Part shown: in pieces, positions 17,443 through 25,321 of the stretch
Layout of the letters: each line of letters starts with the position of its first letter
Numbering within the stretch: position 1 is the first letter of the stretch
NCBI GenBank assembly: GCA_948602995.1
Contig: CAPEBR010000039.1
Coordinates: 1 to 34,950, forward strand
Reading direction: 5' to 3'
DNA from: an uncultured Dorea sp.
Lineage (GTDB): Bacteria; Bacillota; Clostridia; Lachnospirales; Lachnospiraceae
DNA: 34,950 bases
Notes under the pieces: model-generated
What the model was told of the DNA's origin: nothing
Databases searched by the model: none
The model's input: the letters and a program-made list of their open reading frames with translations, nothing else
Program-made: the position numbers and the translations under genes

Positions 17443-19047
17443 TTATAACTGAGGACCAGCTGAAACAAGTGCCTTACCTGCTTCATTTCCTTCATATTTT
17501 GAGAAGTTCTTAACAAATCTCTGTGCCAGATCCTTTGCCTTTGTCTCCCACTCAGAAGCATCTGCGTAAGTGTTGCGTGGATCCAGAATGTTGGTATCTA
17601 CGCCCGGAAGCTCTGTCGGAACCTCAAAGTTGAAGTACGGAATCTTCTTGGTTGACGCCTTCAGGATATCTCCGCTTAAGATTGCGTCAATAATGCCGCG
17701 GGTATCACGGATGGAGATACGCTTTCCGGTACCGTTCCAGCCTGTGTTAACCAGGTACGCTTTCGCGCCGCTCTTCTCCATTCTCTTAACAAGCTCCTCT
17801 GCATATTTTGTCGGATGCAGTTCAAGGAACGCCTGTCCGAAGCATGCGGAGAAGGTCGGAGTCGGCTCTGTGATGCCGCGCTCTGTTCCCGCAAGCTTAG
17901 CTGTAAATCCTGACAGGAAGTAGTACTGTGTCTGCTCCGGTGTAAGGATGGATACCGGAGGAAGTACACCAAACGCATCTGCAGACAGGAAGATTACTTC
18001 CTTTGCAGCCGGCGCAGCAGAAACCGGACGTACAATCTTCTCAATGTGGTTAATCGGATAAGATACACGGGTATTCTCTGTAACGCTCTTATCATCAAAG
18101 TCAATCTTGCCTTCTGCATCCAAAGTAACATTCTCAAGAAGAGCGTCTCTCTTGATCGCATTGTAGATATCCGGCTCTGACTCCTTGTCAAGGTTAATTA
18201 CCTTCGCATAACAGCCGCCCTCAAAGTTGAAGATACCGTCATCATCCCAGCCGTGCTCATCGTCACCGATCAGAAGCCTCTTCGGATCAGTGGAAAGGGT
18301 TGTCTTACCTGTTCCGGAAAGACCGAAGAAGATCGCGGTATTCTCGCCGTTCATGTCTGTGTTGGCTGAACAGTGCATAGAAGCGATGCCCTTAAGCGGC
18401 AGATAGTAGTTCATCATAGAGAACATACCTTTCTTCATTTCTCCGCCATACCATGTATTAATAATAACCTGCTCGCGGCTCGAAATATTAAATACAACTG
18501 CTGTCTCTGAATTTAAACCAAGTTCCTTATAGTTCTCTACCTTAGCCTTAGAAGCATTGTAGACAACAAAATCAGGCTCGAACTTTTCAAGCTCCTCTTC
18601 TGTCGGCATAATAAACATATTTCTAATGAAATGAGCCTGCCATGCAACCTCCATGATGAAACGGATTGCCATACGTGTATCTTCATTCGCACCACAAAAA
18701 GCATCTACAACGAACAGCCTCTTGTCAGACAGCTCTTTTAAGGCGATTTCCTTTACGGCCTTCCATGTCTCCTCTGAAGCCGGATGATTGTCGTTCTTAT
18801 ATTCATCGGATGTCCACCATACGGTATCCTTTGAATTCTCGTCCATAACAATAAATTTATCTTTGGGTGAACGTCCGGTGTAGATACCAGTCATTACATT
18901 GACTGCTCCAAGCTCACTGACCTGACCTTTTTCAAAACCCTCAAGACCCGGCTTTGTCTCCTCGTCAAACAGCATCTCATAAGAAGGATTGTGTACAATT
19001 TCAGTAGTTCCGTTAATGCCATACTTGCTTAAATTGATCTCTGCCAT
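17443..19047 (-). CDS. pckA: Phosphoenolpyruvate carboxykinase (ATP)
   Basis: 534 residues, the normal length for the ATP-dependent enzyme. It interconverts oxaloacetate plus ATP with phosphoenolpyruvate, CO2 and ADP in the cytoplasm; in gut anaerobes it often runs towards CO2 fixation during succinate or propionate formation. Visible motifs are TGRSPKDKFIV (57-67), the P-loop GLSGTGKTT (242-250), the metal-binding GDDEHGWDD (261-269) and RVSYPINHI. The start follows an AAGGAG site. It is monocistronic, with its own promoter at 19122-19150 and terminator at 17396-17427. Confidence 0.97.
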   Translation of the reverse strand: MAEINLSKYGINGTTEIVHNPSYEMLFDEETKPGLEGFEKGQVSELGAVNVMTGIYTGRSPKDKFIVMDENSKDTVWWTSDEYKNDNHPASEETWKAVKEIALKELSDKRLFVVDAFCGANEDTRMAIRFIMEVAWQAHFIRNMFIMPTEEELEKFEPDFVVYNASKAKVENYKELGLNSETAVVFNISSREQVIINTWYGGEMKKGMFSMMNYYLPLKGIASMHCSANTDMNGENTAIFFGLSGTGKTTLSTDPKRLLIGDDEHGWDDDGIFNFEGGCYAKVINLDKESEPDIYNAIKRDALLENVTLDAEGKIDFDDKSVTENTRVSYPINHIEKIVRPVSAAPAAKEVIFLSADAFGVLPPVSILTPEQTQYYFLSGFTAKLAGTERGITEPTPTFSACFGQAFLELHPTKYAEELVKRMEKSGAKAYLVNTGWNGTGKRISIRDTRGIIDAILSGDILKASTKKIPYFNFEVPTELPGVDTNILDPRNTYADASEWETKAKDLAQRFVKNFSKYEGNEAGKALVSAGPQL

Positions 19048-19084
19048 CTTTCATAATCTCCTTTTTTTATTAATATACGTATTC

Positions 19085-19150
19085 GGCGGGAGAGCAGGTC
19101 ATCTTGCTCCCCCATCTTCATAGTATACATAGTTAAAAAAATAAAATCAA
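19085..19150 (-). promoter_or_regulatory. pckA promoter and leader hairpin
   Basis: Minus strand: TTGATT (19145-19150), 17-bp spacer, TATACT (19122-19127). The leader then carries a hairpin whose arms read GGGGGAGCA and TGCTCTCCC (one G-T wobble), about 19089-19114, which could stabilise the transcript. Confidence 0.65.
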
Positions 19151-19197
19151 CTAAAAATATTCATTTTTCCAAAAAAAGATAATATTTTAACAATCCT

Positions 19198-19245
19198 GCC
19201 AGTTGGGGACGGGGCATTTTTAAAAATGCCCCGTCCCCAACTGGC
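19198..19245. repeat. Perfect 48-bp palindrome, copy 1 of a dispersed GGGGACGGGGC repeat
   Basis: The arms (19198-19221 and 19222-19245) are exact reverse complements with no loop bases: GCCAGTTGGGGACGGGGC followed by ATTTTT and the mirror. Its last base is the first base of the plus-strand complement of the yitT stop codon. On the minus strand it ends the yitT transcript like a terminator. The inner 42 bp are identical to the copy at 26607-26648. Confidence 0.9.
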
Positions 19246-20099
19246 TACCTCTCAATACTAAAGCCCCGTCCGCGTACTTCATTGATCTGTGTGATTGTAA
19301 TAAATGCCTTTTCATCCACAGAATGCACCAGTTCTTTTACGGAGTATAGTTTTCTCTTCGGAATAACGCAGAGCACGCCTTTTTTATTCTCCCTTCCATA
19401 TCCTGTCTCAATATGCATCATGGTCACTCCTGCATCCAGGACGCCGATCATCTGCTCCCGGATCTTCTCGTATCTGTCCGAGATAATGAAAAGCTGAATC
19501 TGTGACTGTCCGAGAAGCATCACTCTGTTCAGCATCACTGTCTCTATTACCAGTGCCAGAATGCCGTACATTATCTGCTCGGAATCGGAAAACATTACCT
19601 GGCTGCCGAGTACAATAAAGTCTACTACATAGACCAGCGCCGCCACTGGCAGATGAAACCACTTATGAAACACAAGGGCAAGAATATCGGTGCCTCCTGT
19701 TGATGCACCGACCCGCAGGACAAGCCCGGCGCCGATTCCGATCGCAGCCCCGCCGTAGAAGGTTGCAAGCATAATATTCCCGGTCAGCTCTGAAATTCCC
19801 GGTACTGTCTGCATAACTGACAGGCAGAGCGGGTAGAGGAATGTGCTTGCAATGGTTGTAATGATGAACTTTTTCCCAAGCACCAGTGCACCGGTGAGAA
19901 AAAGTACGCCATTTACAATAAGTACAATTACGGAAAGATTCGCCGGAATATAATGGCTGATTGTAAGGCCAATACCGGTTGCCCCTCCCATGATGATTCC
20001 ATGGGGCGCCAGAAACGCGGTAACCGCAAGCGCCAGAATCATATTTCCTGCCAGAACTCCAATGGCAGTCTCCATCATTCTTTTCACATTCGATTTCAT
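19245..20099 (-). CDS. YitT family integral membrane protein
   Basis: 284 residues. It has five to six hydrophobic segments with the family signatures PHGIIMGGATGIGL near 32 and GASTGGTDILALV near 132, then a C-terminal cytoplasmic DUF2179 domain (about 205-284, VTMMHIETGYGRENKKGVLCVIPKRK). The family is widespread in Firmicutes; its transport or signalling role is not established. The start follows GGGGG about 9 bases upstream. It lies 95 bases downstream of tex, with a large hairpin repeat between them. Confidence 0.9.
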   Translation of the reverse strand: MKSNVKRMMETAIGVLAGNMILALAVTAFLAPHGIIMGGATGIGLTISHYIPANLSVIVLIVNGVLFLTGALVLGKKFIITTIASTFLYPLCLSVMQTVPGISELTGNIMLATFYGGAAIGIGAGLVLRVGASTGGTDILALVFHKWFHLPVAALVYVVDFIVLGSQVMFSDSEQIMYGILALVIETVMLNRVMLLGQSQIQLFIISDRYEKIREQMIGVLDAGVTMMHIETGYGRENKKGVLCVIPKRKLYSVKELVHSVDEKAFITITQINEVRGRGFSIER

Positions 20100-20131
20100 A
20101 TCTCATATCCCCCAGTCTGAGATTTCATGAT

Positions 20132-20185
20132 ACAGTTCAGGCAGGTCTGTGCATTTACTGCACAGACCGAATGTGTCTGAACTGT
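20132..20185. repeat. Nested hairpin, copy A of the GGTCTGTGCA repeat
   Basis: An inner perfect hairpin at 20144-20168 has arms GGTCTGTGCA and TGCACAGACC around TTTAC. Outer arms ACAGTTCAG (20132-20140) and CTGAACTGT (20177-20185) also pair. The 25-bp inner part occurs in reverse orientation at 26078-26102. It lies between tex and yitT, has no T-run and is not a clear terminator. Confidence 0.8.
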
Positions 20186-20194
20186 TACATTATA

Positions 20195-22348
20195 TTAGGA
20201 AATTCCCCGCATAGTAAGCTGAATCCGCTTTTTCTTCAGATCTACGCTCATGACCTTTACATCCACAATGTCCCCAACGCTTACTGCCTCTAATGGATGT
20301 TTAATATACCGGTCCGTAATCTGGGAGATGTGCACAAGCCCGTCCTGGTGTACGCCAATATCCACAAATACGCCAAAGTCAATCACATTGCGCACGGTTC
20401 CCTTTAATATCATCCCCTCTGTCAGATCCTTCATCTCAAGCACATCCGTGCGGAGAATCGGCTTTGGCATCTCATCACGGGGATCCCTGGCCGGCTTTTC
20501 CAGCTCCTTCACAATATCCCGGAGCGTAATCTCGCCAATTCCGAGCTCCTCGGACAATTTCTTATAATCTTTTATTGTAAGGGACAGCCCTGTTAGCTTC
20601 CCGCCGCTGATATCTTCTGTCCGGAAGCCCTGTCTGTCAAGAAGCTTCTCCGCTGCCTCATAGGATTCCGGATGTACGCTTGTCCCGTCCAGGGGATTAT
20701 CTCCTCCCTGGATTCTCATAAATCCTGCACACTGTTCAAATGCTTTAGGCCCCAGCTTCGCCACCTTAAGAAGCTGCTTTCTGCTAACAAATCTTCCGTT
20801 TTCCTCCCTGTAAGCCACAATGTTCTTTGCGATTGCAGAGGATATTCCAGAAATATAGGACAAGAGGGGAGCAGATGCTGTATTCAGGTCTACTCCTACT
20901 TTATTAACACAGTCCTCCACAACACCTGACAGTGCCGCGCTGAGTTTCTTCTGGTTCATATCATGCTGGTACTGACCCACTCCGATGGACTTTGGATCAA
21001 TCTTTACCAGCTCTGCCAGCGGATCCTGGAGTCTGCGGGCTATGGATGTAGCGCTTCTCTGCCCCACGTCAAACTTCGGGAACTCCTCGCTGGCCAGCTT
21101 GCTTGCGGAATAAACGGAGGCCCCAGCCTCGCTGACAATCACATACTGTACCTTTTCCGGTATCTCCTTTAACAGCTCCACAATAAACATCTCTGACTCC
21201 CGGGACGCCGTACCGTTTCCTACGGAGATCAGTGTAATTCCGTATTTTTTAATAATCTTTTTCAAAAGATCTTTGGATGCCTGTATCTTCTGGGGCGTTG
21301 TCGGCGCAGTAGGATAGATGACGGTCGTGCCGATGACCTTCCCGGTCGGGTCTACAACTGCAAGCTTACATCCGGTTCGAAATGCCGGATCCCAGCCGAG
21401 CACAGTCTGTCCTACGATGGGCGGCTGCATCAGGAGCTGCTCTAAGTTCTTTCCGAATACAGTGATTGCACCGTCCTCTGCCTTCTCCGTCAGTTCGTTC
21501 CGGATCTCCCGCTCAATGGCCGGGGCAATCAGCCGTTTATAGCTGTCCTCCACTGTCTCCTTAAGCACAGGCGTTGTGTAGGGATTACTGGTATGGATCG
21601 TCTTCTTTTCCAGATACCGGATTATGTCCTCCTCTGGCGCTTCCACCTTCACTGTCAGTATCTTTTCCTTCTCGCCGCGGTTCAGGGCAAGGGTGCGGTG
21701 TCCCGCAAGCTTACTGACCGGCTCTTCGAAGTCATAGTACATCTCATATACAGATTCTGCGTTCTCATCTTTTGCAGTGGAGACAATGCGTCCCTTCTGC
21801 ATCGTGTGCTTCCGGATCCACATCCGGTAGTCCGCCTCATCCGAGATACTTTCGGCAATAATGTCTTTTGCGCCTGCAATGGCCTCCTGGACAGTATGTA
21901 CCTCTTTCTCCTCATTTACATACTCCTGGGCCGTCACCTCAAGAGGCTCCTTCGTCTTTTGCAGGGTAATAACAGCCGCAAGAGGCTCCAGTCCCTTTTC
22001 CTTTGCAATGGTTGCCCTTGTTCTTCTCTTTGGACGGTACGGGCGGTACAGATCCTCTACAACAACGAGCGTCTCTGCTGCCAGGATCTGTGATCTTAAT
22101 TCCTCCGTAAGCTTCCCCTGCTCCTCAATACTTCCAAGCACCTGCTCCTTCTTTTCCTCCAGATTACGCAGATACAGAAGTCTCTCATACAGGCTGCGGA
22201 GCTGCTCGTCATCCAGTGTTCCCGTTGCCTCCTTGCGGTATCTGGCAATAAACGGAATCGTATTGCCTTCATCAATTAGTTTTACCGCAGCATCCACCTG
22301 CCACCGTTTCACTCCCAGTTCTTCTGTGATCTTCTGATTAATATCCAT
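20195..22348 (-). CDS. tex: Tex, RNA-binding transcription accessory protein
   Basis: 717 residues, normal Tex length. Visible parts are the N-terminal helix-turn-helix region (ITEELGVKRWQVDAAVKLI), the YqgF-like nuclease-fold domain (VLGWDPAFRTGCKLAVVD, about 318-335), helix-hairpin-helix motifs (LLSYISGISSAIAKNIVAYRE) and a C-terminal S1 RNA-binding domain (about 645-717). Tex is a cytoplasmic nucleic-acid-binding protein linked to transcription and ribonuclease function. The start has AGGAGAGGG about 7 bases upstream. The promoter is at 22418-22446, divergent from the tetR promoter. Confidence 0.96.
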   Translation of the reverse strand: MDINQKITEELGVKRWQVDAAVKLIDEGNTIPFIARYRKEATGTLDDEQLRSLYERLLYLRNLEEKKEQVLGSIEEQGKLTEELRSQILAAETLVVVEDLYRPYRPKRRTRATIAKEKGLEPLAAVITLQKTKEPLEVTAQEYVNEEKEVHTVQEAIAGAKDIIAESISDEADYRMWIRKHTMQKGRIVSTAKDENAESVYEMYYDFEEPVSKLAGHRTLALNRGEKEKILTVKVEAPEEDIIRYLEKKTIHTSNPYTTPVLKETVEDSYKRLIAPAIEREIRNELTEKAEDGAITVFGKNLEQLLMQPPIVGQTVLGWDPAFRTGCKLAVVDPTGKVIGTTVIYPTAPTTPQKIQASKDLLKKIIKKYGITLISVGNGTASRESEMFIVELLKEIPEKVQYVIVSEAGASVYSASKLASEEFPKFDVGQRSATSIARRLQDPLAELVKIDPKSIGVGQYQHDMNQKKLSAALSGVVEDCVNKVGVDLNTASAPLLSYISGISSAIAKNIVAYREENGRFVSRKQLLKVAKLGPKAFEQCAGFMRIQGGDNPLDGTSVHPESYEAAEKLLDRQGFRTEDISGGKLTGLSLTIKDYKKLSEELGIGEITLRDIVKELEKPARDPRDEMPKPILRTDVLEMKDLTEGMILKGTVRNVIDFGVFVDIGVHQDGLVHISQITDRYIKHPLEAVSVGDIVDVKVMSVDLKKKRIQLTMRGIS

Positions 22349-22417
22349 ATGTAGCCCTCTCCTAAAAATTGTTCCTGATATGAACAGCGACCATTATTTT
22401 TCGCCATATTCGTGAAC

Positions 22418-22446
22418 ATTATACCCGAAATCGTTTTCCAGTGCAA
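22418..22446 (-). promoter_or_regulatory. tex promoter
   Basis: Minus strand: TTGCAC (22441-22446), 17-bp spacer, TATAAT (22418-22423). This gives a leader of roughly 65 bases before the tex ATG at 22348. Confidence 0.75.
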
Positions 22447-22486
22447 GACGGAACCCACAGTTCAGCGCATTCCTGATCCGTGAATA

Positions 22487-22515
22487 GTGACAAAGAAAAG
22501 TTTCTGTGCTATAAT
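22487..22515 (+). promoter_or_regulatory. Promoter of the TetR-type regulator
   Basis: GTGACA (22487-22492), 17-bp spacer, TATAAT (22510-22515). Transcription would start near 22522, leaving a leader of about 110 bases before the ATG at 22633. Confidence 0.75.
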
Positions 22516-22530
22516 CGTGTTACCATTTAT

Positions 22531-22607
22531 GCGGCGGTTATGCTGACTGGCGGCAACGCGTCAGGCGGCGATACAGACAAGTAAGCTTTATCTGTCACAG
22601 CCGCCGC
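22531..22607 (+). ncRNA. Structured leader with a possible three-way junction
   Basis: The outer stem GCGGCGG (22531-22537) pairs with CCGCCGC (22601-22607). Inside it, hairpin P2 has CTGAC (22543-22547), a TG bulge, GCG, a GCAA tetraloop (22553-22556), CGC and GTCAG. Hairpin P3 (about 22574-22595) has ACAGA and TCTGT arms. It lies within the predicted tetR transcript. It does not match a riboswitch class known to this annotator. The P3 DNA is also a 21-bp imperfect palindrome (22576-22596) that could be a TetR operator. Confidence 0.5.
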
Positions 22608-22632
22608 AAGGCTTAAAGGGGTTACAATCAAG

Positions 22633-23223
22633 ATGTGCGAATTAACAAAGCAACAGTTAAAATCAAAGGAAACAAAAGAAAAGATCTTCCGCGCTGCCCA
22701 GCAGATTCTGCAGAAAAAGGGCTACGAGGAGCTGTCTATTAAAAATATATGTGAGGAAGCCGGCGTATCGAACGGAAGCTTCTATCATCACTTTAAAACA
22801 AAGGATGATCTCTTGTCCTATTATATTGAAGATCAGCCGAGTATTAACCCTGATCTTCTTGATCTCCCCCGGGATTCCAGAGAGGCAAAGGAGACCATCA
22901 TCTATGTTTATCTGAATTATGTGCATTACTGCCAGGAGCTGGGTGTGGAATTTATGGCTAATTATTATACCCCGAAAAATCAGTCTCTGAATCCCCTCAT
23001 CCGTACCGAAAGATCTTATCCGATCGTGACTGTTCACAATTACCTGGAAAAATGTATTCAGGCAGGGATCGTCTCTCCCCGCCTAAGCCTCGAAGATATC
23101 ACCACAGATATCCGCATGATTGTAATTGGAAATGTGTTTGAATGGTGTCTGAAGACAGGCGATGCTGACTTTGAAGGAAATATGAAGCGTTCCCTGCAGG
23201 TTTACCTGGATGGGATATTTTAA
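22633..23223 (+). CDS. TetR/AcrR family transcriptional regulator
   Basis: 196 residues. The N-terminal helix-turn-helix (about 8-55) is typical: IFRAAQQILQKKGYEELSIKNICEEAGVSNGSFYHHFKTKDDLL. The rest is a helical ligand-binding and dimer domain that is not conserved enough to name a ligand. AAAGGGG lies 11 bases upstream of ATG. It is transcribed from its own promoter with a structured leader and ends at a strong terminator. The next gene, a lipid kinase, begins 195 bases later on the same strand and is a possible target. Confidence 0.93.
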   Translation: MCELTKQQLKSKETKEKIFRAAQQILQKKGYEELSIKNICEEAGVSNGSFYHHFKTKDDLLSYYIEDQPSINPDLLDLPRDSREAKETIIYVYLNYVHYCQELGVEFMANYYTPKNQSLNPLIRTERSYPIVTVHNYLEKCIQAGIVSPRLSLEDITTDIRMIVIGNVFEWCLKTGDADFEGNMKRSLQVYLDGIF

Positions 23224-23244
23224 ATCTTTTCAAGAAGCACATAA

Positions 23245-23278
23245 AAAATCCTTTAAGCAAGCGGTCTTAAAGGATTTT
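23245..23278. terminator. Terminator after the TetR-type gene
   Basis: A 13-bp perfect stem (AAAATCCTTTAAG with CTTAAAGGATTTT) and an 8-base loop; the A and T ends make it work in either direction. It lies 22 bases after the tetR stop. Confidence 0.8.
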
Positions 23279-23290
23279 ATAGAAGGGAAT

Positions 23291-23348
23291 ATGGTAGTGA
23301 ACTACCAAAAACAATAATATCTTGTAACTGTATTGTAACTCTATATTC
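23291..23348 (+). promoter_or_regulatory. Dyad and repeated TTGTAACT before the lipid kinase gene
   Basis: The palindrome TGGTAGT-GA-ACTACCA lies near 23291-23310, followed by two TTGTAACT words 11 bp apart and an AT-rich TATATT. This is plausibly the promoter and operator area of the lipid kinase unit, but a single best -35/-10 pair could not be chosen. Confidence 0.3.
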
Positions 23349-23418
23349 CTCAGAAATCCAATCACTTATTTTAATATATTTCCATTGCTTATAGATGTCA
23401 TCTATACGGGAGGTATCT

Positions 23419-24333
23419 ATGTATACATTTATTGTAAATCCAAATGCCCGCACCGGGCTGGGACTGAGGATCTGGAGAAACCTGGAAGCTCTTCTGAAGG
23501 AATGGCAGATAAAATACCAGGTCTGCCTGACCCGGTATCCCAATCATGCCACAGAATATGTCCGGGACTTAACCGCAGGGAATGCTGCGCTTACTCTTGT
23601 AGCACTCGGCGGCGACGGTACCATCAATGAGGTGGTAAATGGAATACAAGATTTTTCCAAAGTTACACTTGGATATATTCCCATCGGATCCAGCAATGAT
23701 TTTGCAAGATCTATGAAATTAGTAAAGGATCCAGAACAAATATTAAAACAGATACTATCTCCCTCAGAGTATGCATATATTAATATCGGGAAGCTTGTCT
23801 CCGGCGATTTGGTCCGTCGGTTTGCCGTAAGTGCCGGTATTGGCTTTGATGCAGAAGTATGCTTTCACAATACCTCCTCCCGGATAAAAAGATGGCTGAA
23901 CAGGTTAAAGCTTGGGAAACTCTCTTACACAGGAATGGCTCTCTTTCTTCTGCTTGCCCTAAAACCGCGCCCCATGGCACTTACACTGGACGGAAGGCAG
24001 GAAGCCTTTCAAAAGGTGTTCTTTGCCACCGCTATGAATCAGCAGTATGAAGGGGGCGGTTTTTGCTTCTGTCCGGATGCTGACCCGGGAGATGATCTTC
24101 TGGATCTGATTGTCATTGCCGACATGCCAAAGCTAAAGGCACTCCTTCTTCTGCCCACAGCGTACATGGGATGGCACACACGTTTTAAGGGTGTACATAT
24201 CTATACCTGCCGGGAAGCAGTTCTTCTGGGCAGCCAGAAGCTGCCAGTGCATACCGACGGCGAGCCTGTCATGACCATCCCTGGTATAACATGTTCACTG
24301 GAGCCGGAAAAGCTTCGGTTTATCCGCGGCTGA
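23419..24333 (+). CDS. Diacylglycerol kinase family lipid kinase
   Basis: 304 residues from ATG at 23419, preceded by GGGAGG 6 bases upstream; the longer frame from 23395 lacks a site. The catalytic fold is clear: FIVNPNARTG at 3-12, the nucleotide-binding LGGDGTINEVVNG near 75-88, and GYIPIGSSNDFARS near 99-112. The family phosphorylates diacylglycerol or related lipids with ATP at the membrane surface. The C-terminal half has the usual beta-sandwich with HTDGEP. It is followed after 33 bases by a glycerophosphodiesterase gene. Confidence 0.93.
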   Translation: MYTFIVNPNARTGLGLRIWRNLEALLKEWQIKYQVCLTRYPNHATEYVRDLTAGNAALTLVALGGDGTINEVVNGIQDFSKVTLGYIPIGSSNDFARSMKLVKDPEQILKQILSPSEYAYINIGKLVSGDLVRRFAVSAGIGFDAEVCFHNTSSRIKRWLNRLKLGKLSYTGMALFLLLALKPRPMALTLDGRQEAFQKVFFATAMNQQYEGGGFCFCPDADPGDDLLDLIVIADMPKLKALLLLPTAYMGWHTRFKGVHIYTCREAVLLGSQKLPVHTDGEPVMTIPGITCSLEPEKLRFIRG

Positions 24334-24366
24334 TGCCACGATTATTTTCAGAAAAGAGGTCTGTCT

Positions 24367-25194
24367 ATGTTGATCATTGCATTTATTTTTGTTATTGCTG
24401 CTGGTCTGTACTTTTGCGCCCTTGTTCCGGAAACTTCCCGAAAAGCGCAGATGTCTGCATATCACGGCACTATGTTCGCCCACCGCGGCTGTCACAACTC
24501 CGAAAGGGGAATTCCTGAGAATTCCATTCCGGCCTTTCGGGCTGCAGTTGAGAAAAACTACGGAATTGAGCTGGACATACATATCACAAAGGACAACCAG
24601 CTCGTTGTCTTCCACGACGATACCCTGACACGCATGTGCCATCTGGATAAAACTCCGGAAGAGATGACACTCCAGGAACTTAAAGGCTGTTCCTTGTCTG
24701 GAACAAGAGAACACATTCCCACCCTTGAGGAAGTACTGGCTCTCGTAAACGGACAGGTTCCCCTCCTGATTGAGCTAAAGCTTCCGGGACGCTCCACTGC
24801 CCTCTGCAAACGCGCCTACCGCGCATTAAAGTCATACCATGGACTTTACCTGGTACAGTCATTTAATACCCTGGGGCTCCACTGGTTTTATGTAAATGCT
24901 CCTCACGTCCTTCGCGGGCAGCTTGCCTCCAACCTCACCAAAAGCGACGATAAGCCCCACTGGCTTTTCCGCTTCCTTGCGAAACACCTGATGCTGAACT
25001 TCTGGGGACGTCCGGACTTCATATCCTATAAACTTGCAGACCTGCCCACACTGAATACAAGTCTTCTGCGCAGGATTTTTGGCACCCCCTTCGCTGTATG
25101 GACGCTGAAAAACAGCGAAGCCCTGAAAGAGGGGATCCGCCATTATGATATGCAGATATTTGAAATTGCTGATATGAACGGTTCTTTGGAATGA
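24367..25194 (+). CDS. Glycerophosphodiester phosphodiesterase family protein
   Basis: 275 residues with one N-terminal membrane helix (about 1-20), so probably anchored with the catalytic domain outside or at the membrane. Catalytic signatures: H39-R40 in FAHRGCH, E51 in PENS, E68 and D70 in IELDIHITKD, and H83 in VFHDD. The family splits glycerophosphodiesters into glycerol 3-phosphate and an alcohol and is used in lipid or teichoic-acid turnover. AGAGG lies upstream of the ATG. The TGA stop is the first codon of a 15-bp motif (TGAACGGAGTGAACA) that recurs, inverted, in the end of the next gene. Confidence 0.93.
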   Translation: MLIIAFIFVIAAGLYFCALVPETSRKAQMSAYHGTMFAHRGCHNSERGIPENSIPAFRAAVEKNYGIELDIHITKDNQLVVFHDDTLTRMCHLDKTPEEMTLQELKGCSLSGTREHIPTLEEVLALVNGQVPLLIELKLPGRSTALCKRAYRALKSYHGLYLVQSFNTLGLHWFYVNAPHVLRGQLASNLTKSDDKPHWLFRFLAKHLMLNFWGRPDFISYKLADLPTLNTSLLRRIFGTPFAVWTLKNSEALKEGIRHYDMQIFEIADMNGSLE

Positions 25195-25251
25195 ACGGAG
25201 TGAACACTAACACTAATTTATGAAGATCTCATTAAGAAATCATGAACCTTC

Positions 25252-25280
25252 TTGTTGATTTTTTTCTTTCATGCTATAAT
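25252..25280 (+). promoter_or_regulatory. Promoter of the PAP2 gene
   Basis: TTGTTG (25252-25257), 17-bp spacer, TATAAT (25275-25280), about 40 bases before the ATG at 25322. Confidence 0.7.
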
Positions 25281-25321
25281 ACAGAATGGAACGGATTTTT
25301 AACTTTTAAAGAGGTATTTTC

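Noticed and set aside
22531..22607. Cyclic-di-GMP-I or other known riboswitch before tetR
   Set aside because: The GNRA loop is present, but the conserved core sequences of the classes I considered are missing.
23277..23543. Minus-strand 88-codon frame over the lipid kinase start
   Set aside because: It is the reverse of a well-supported kinase gene and a terminator, with no ribosome site or recognisable domain.
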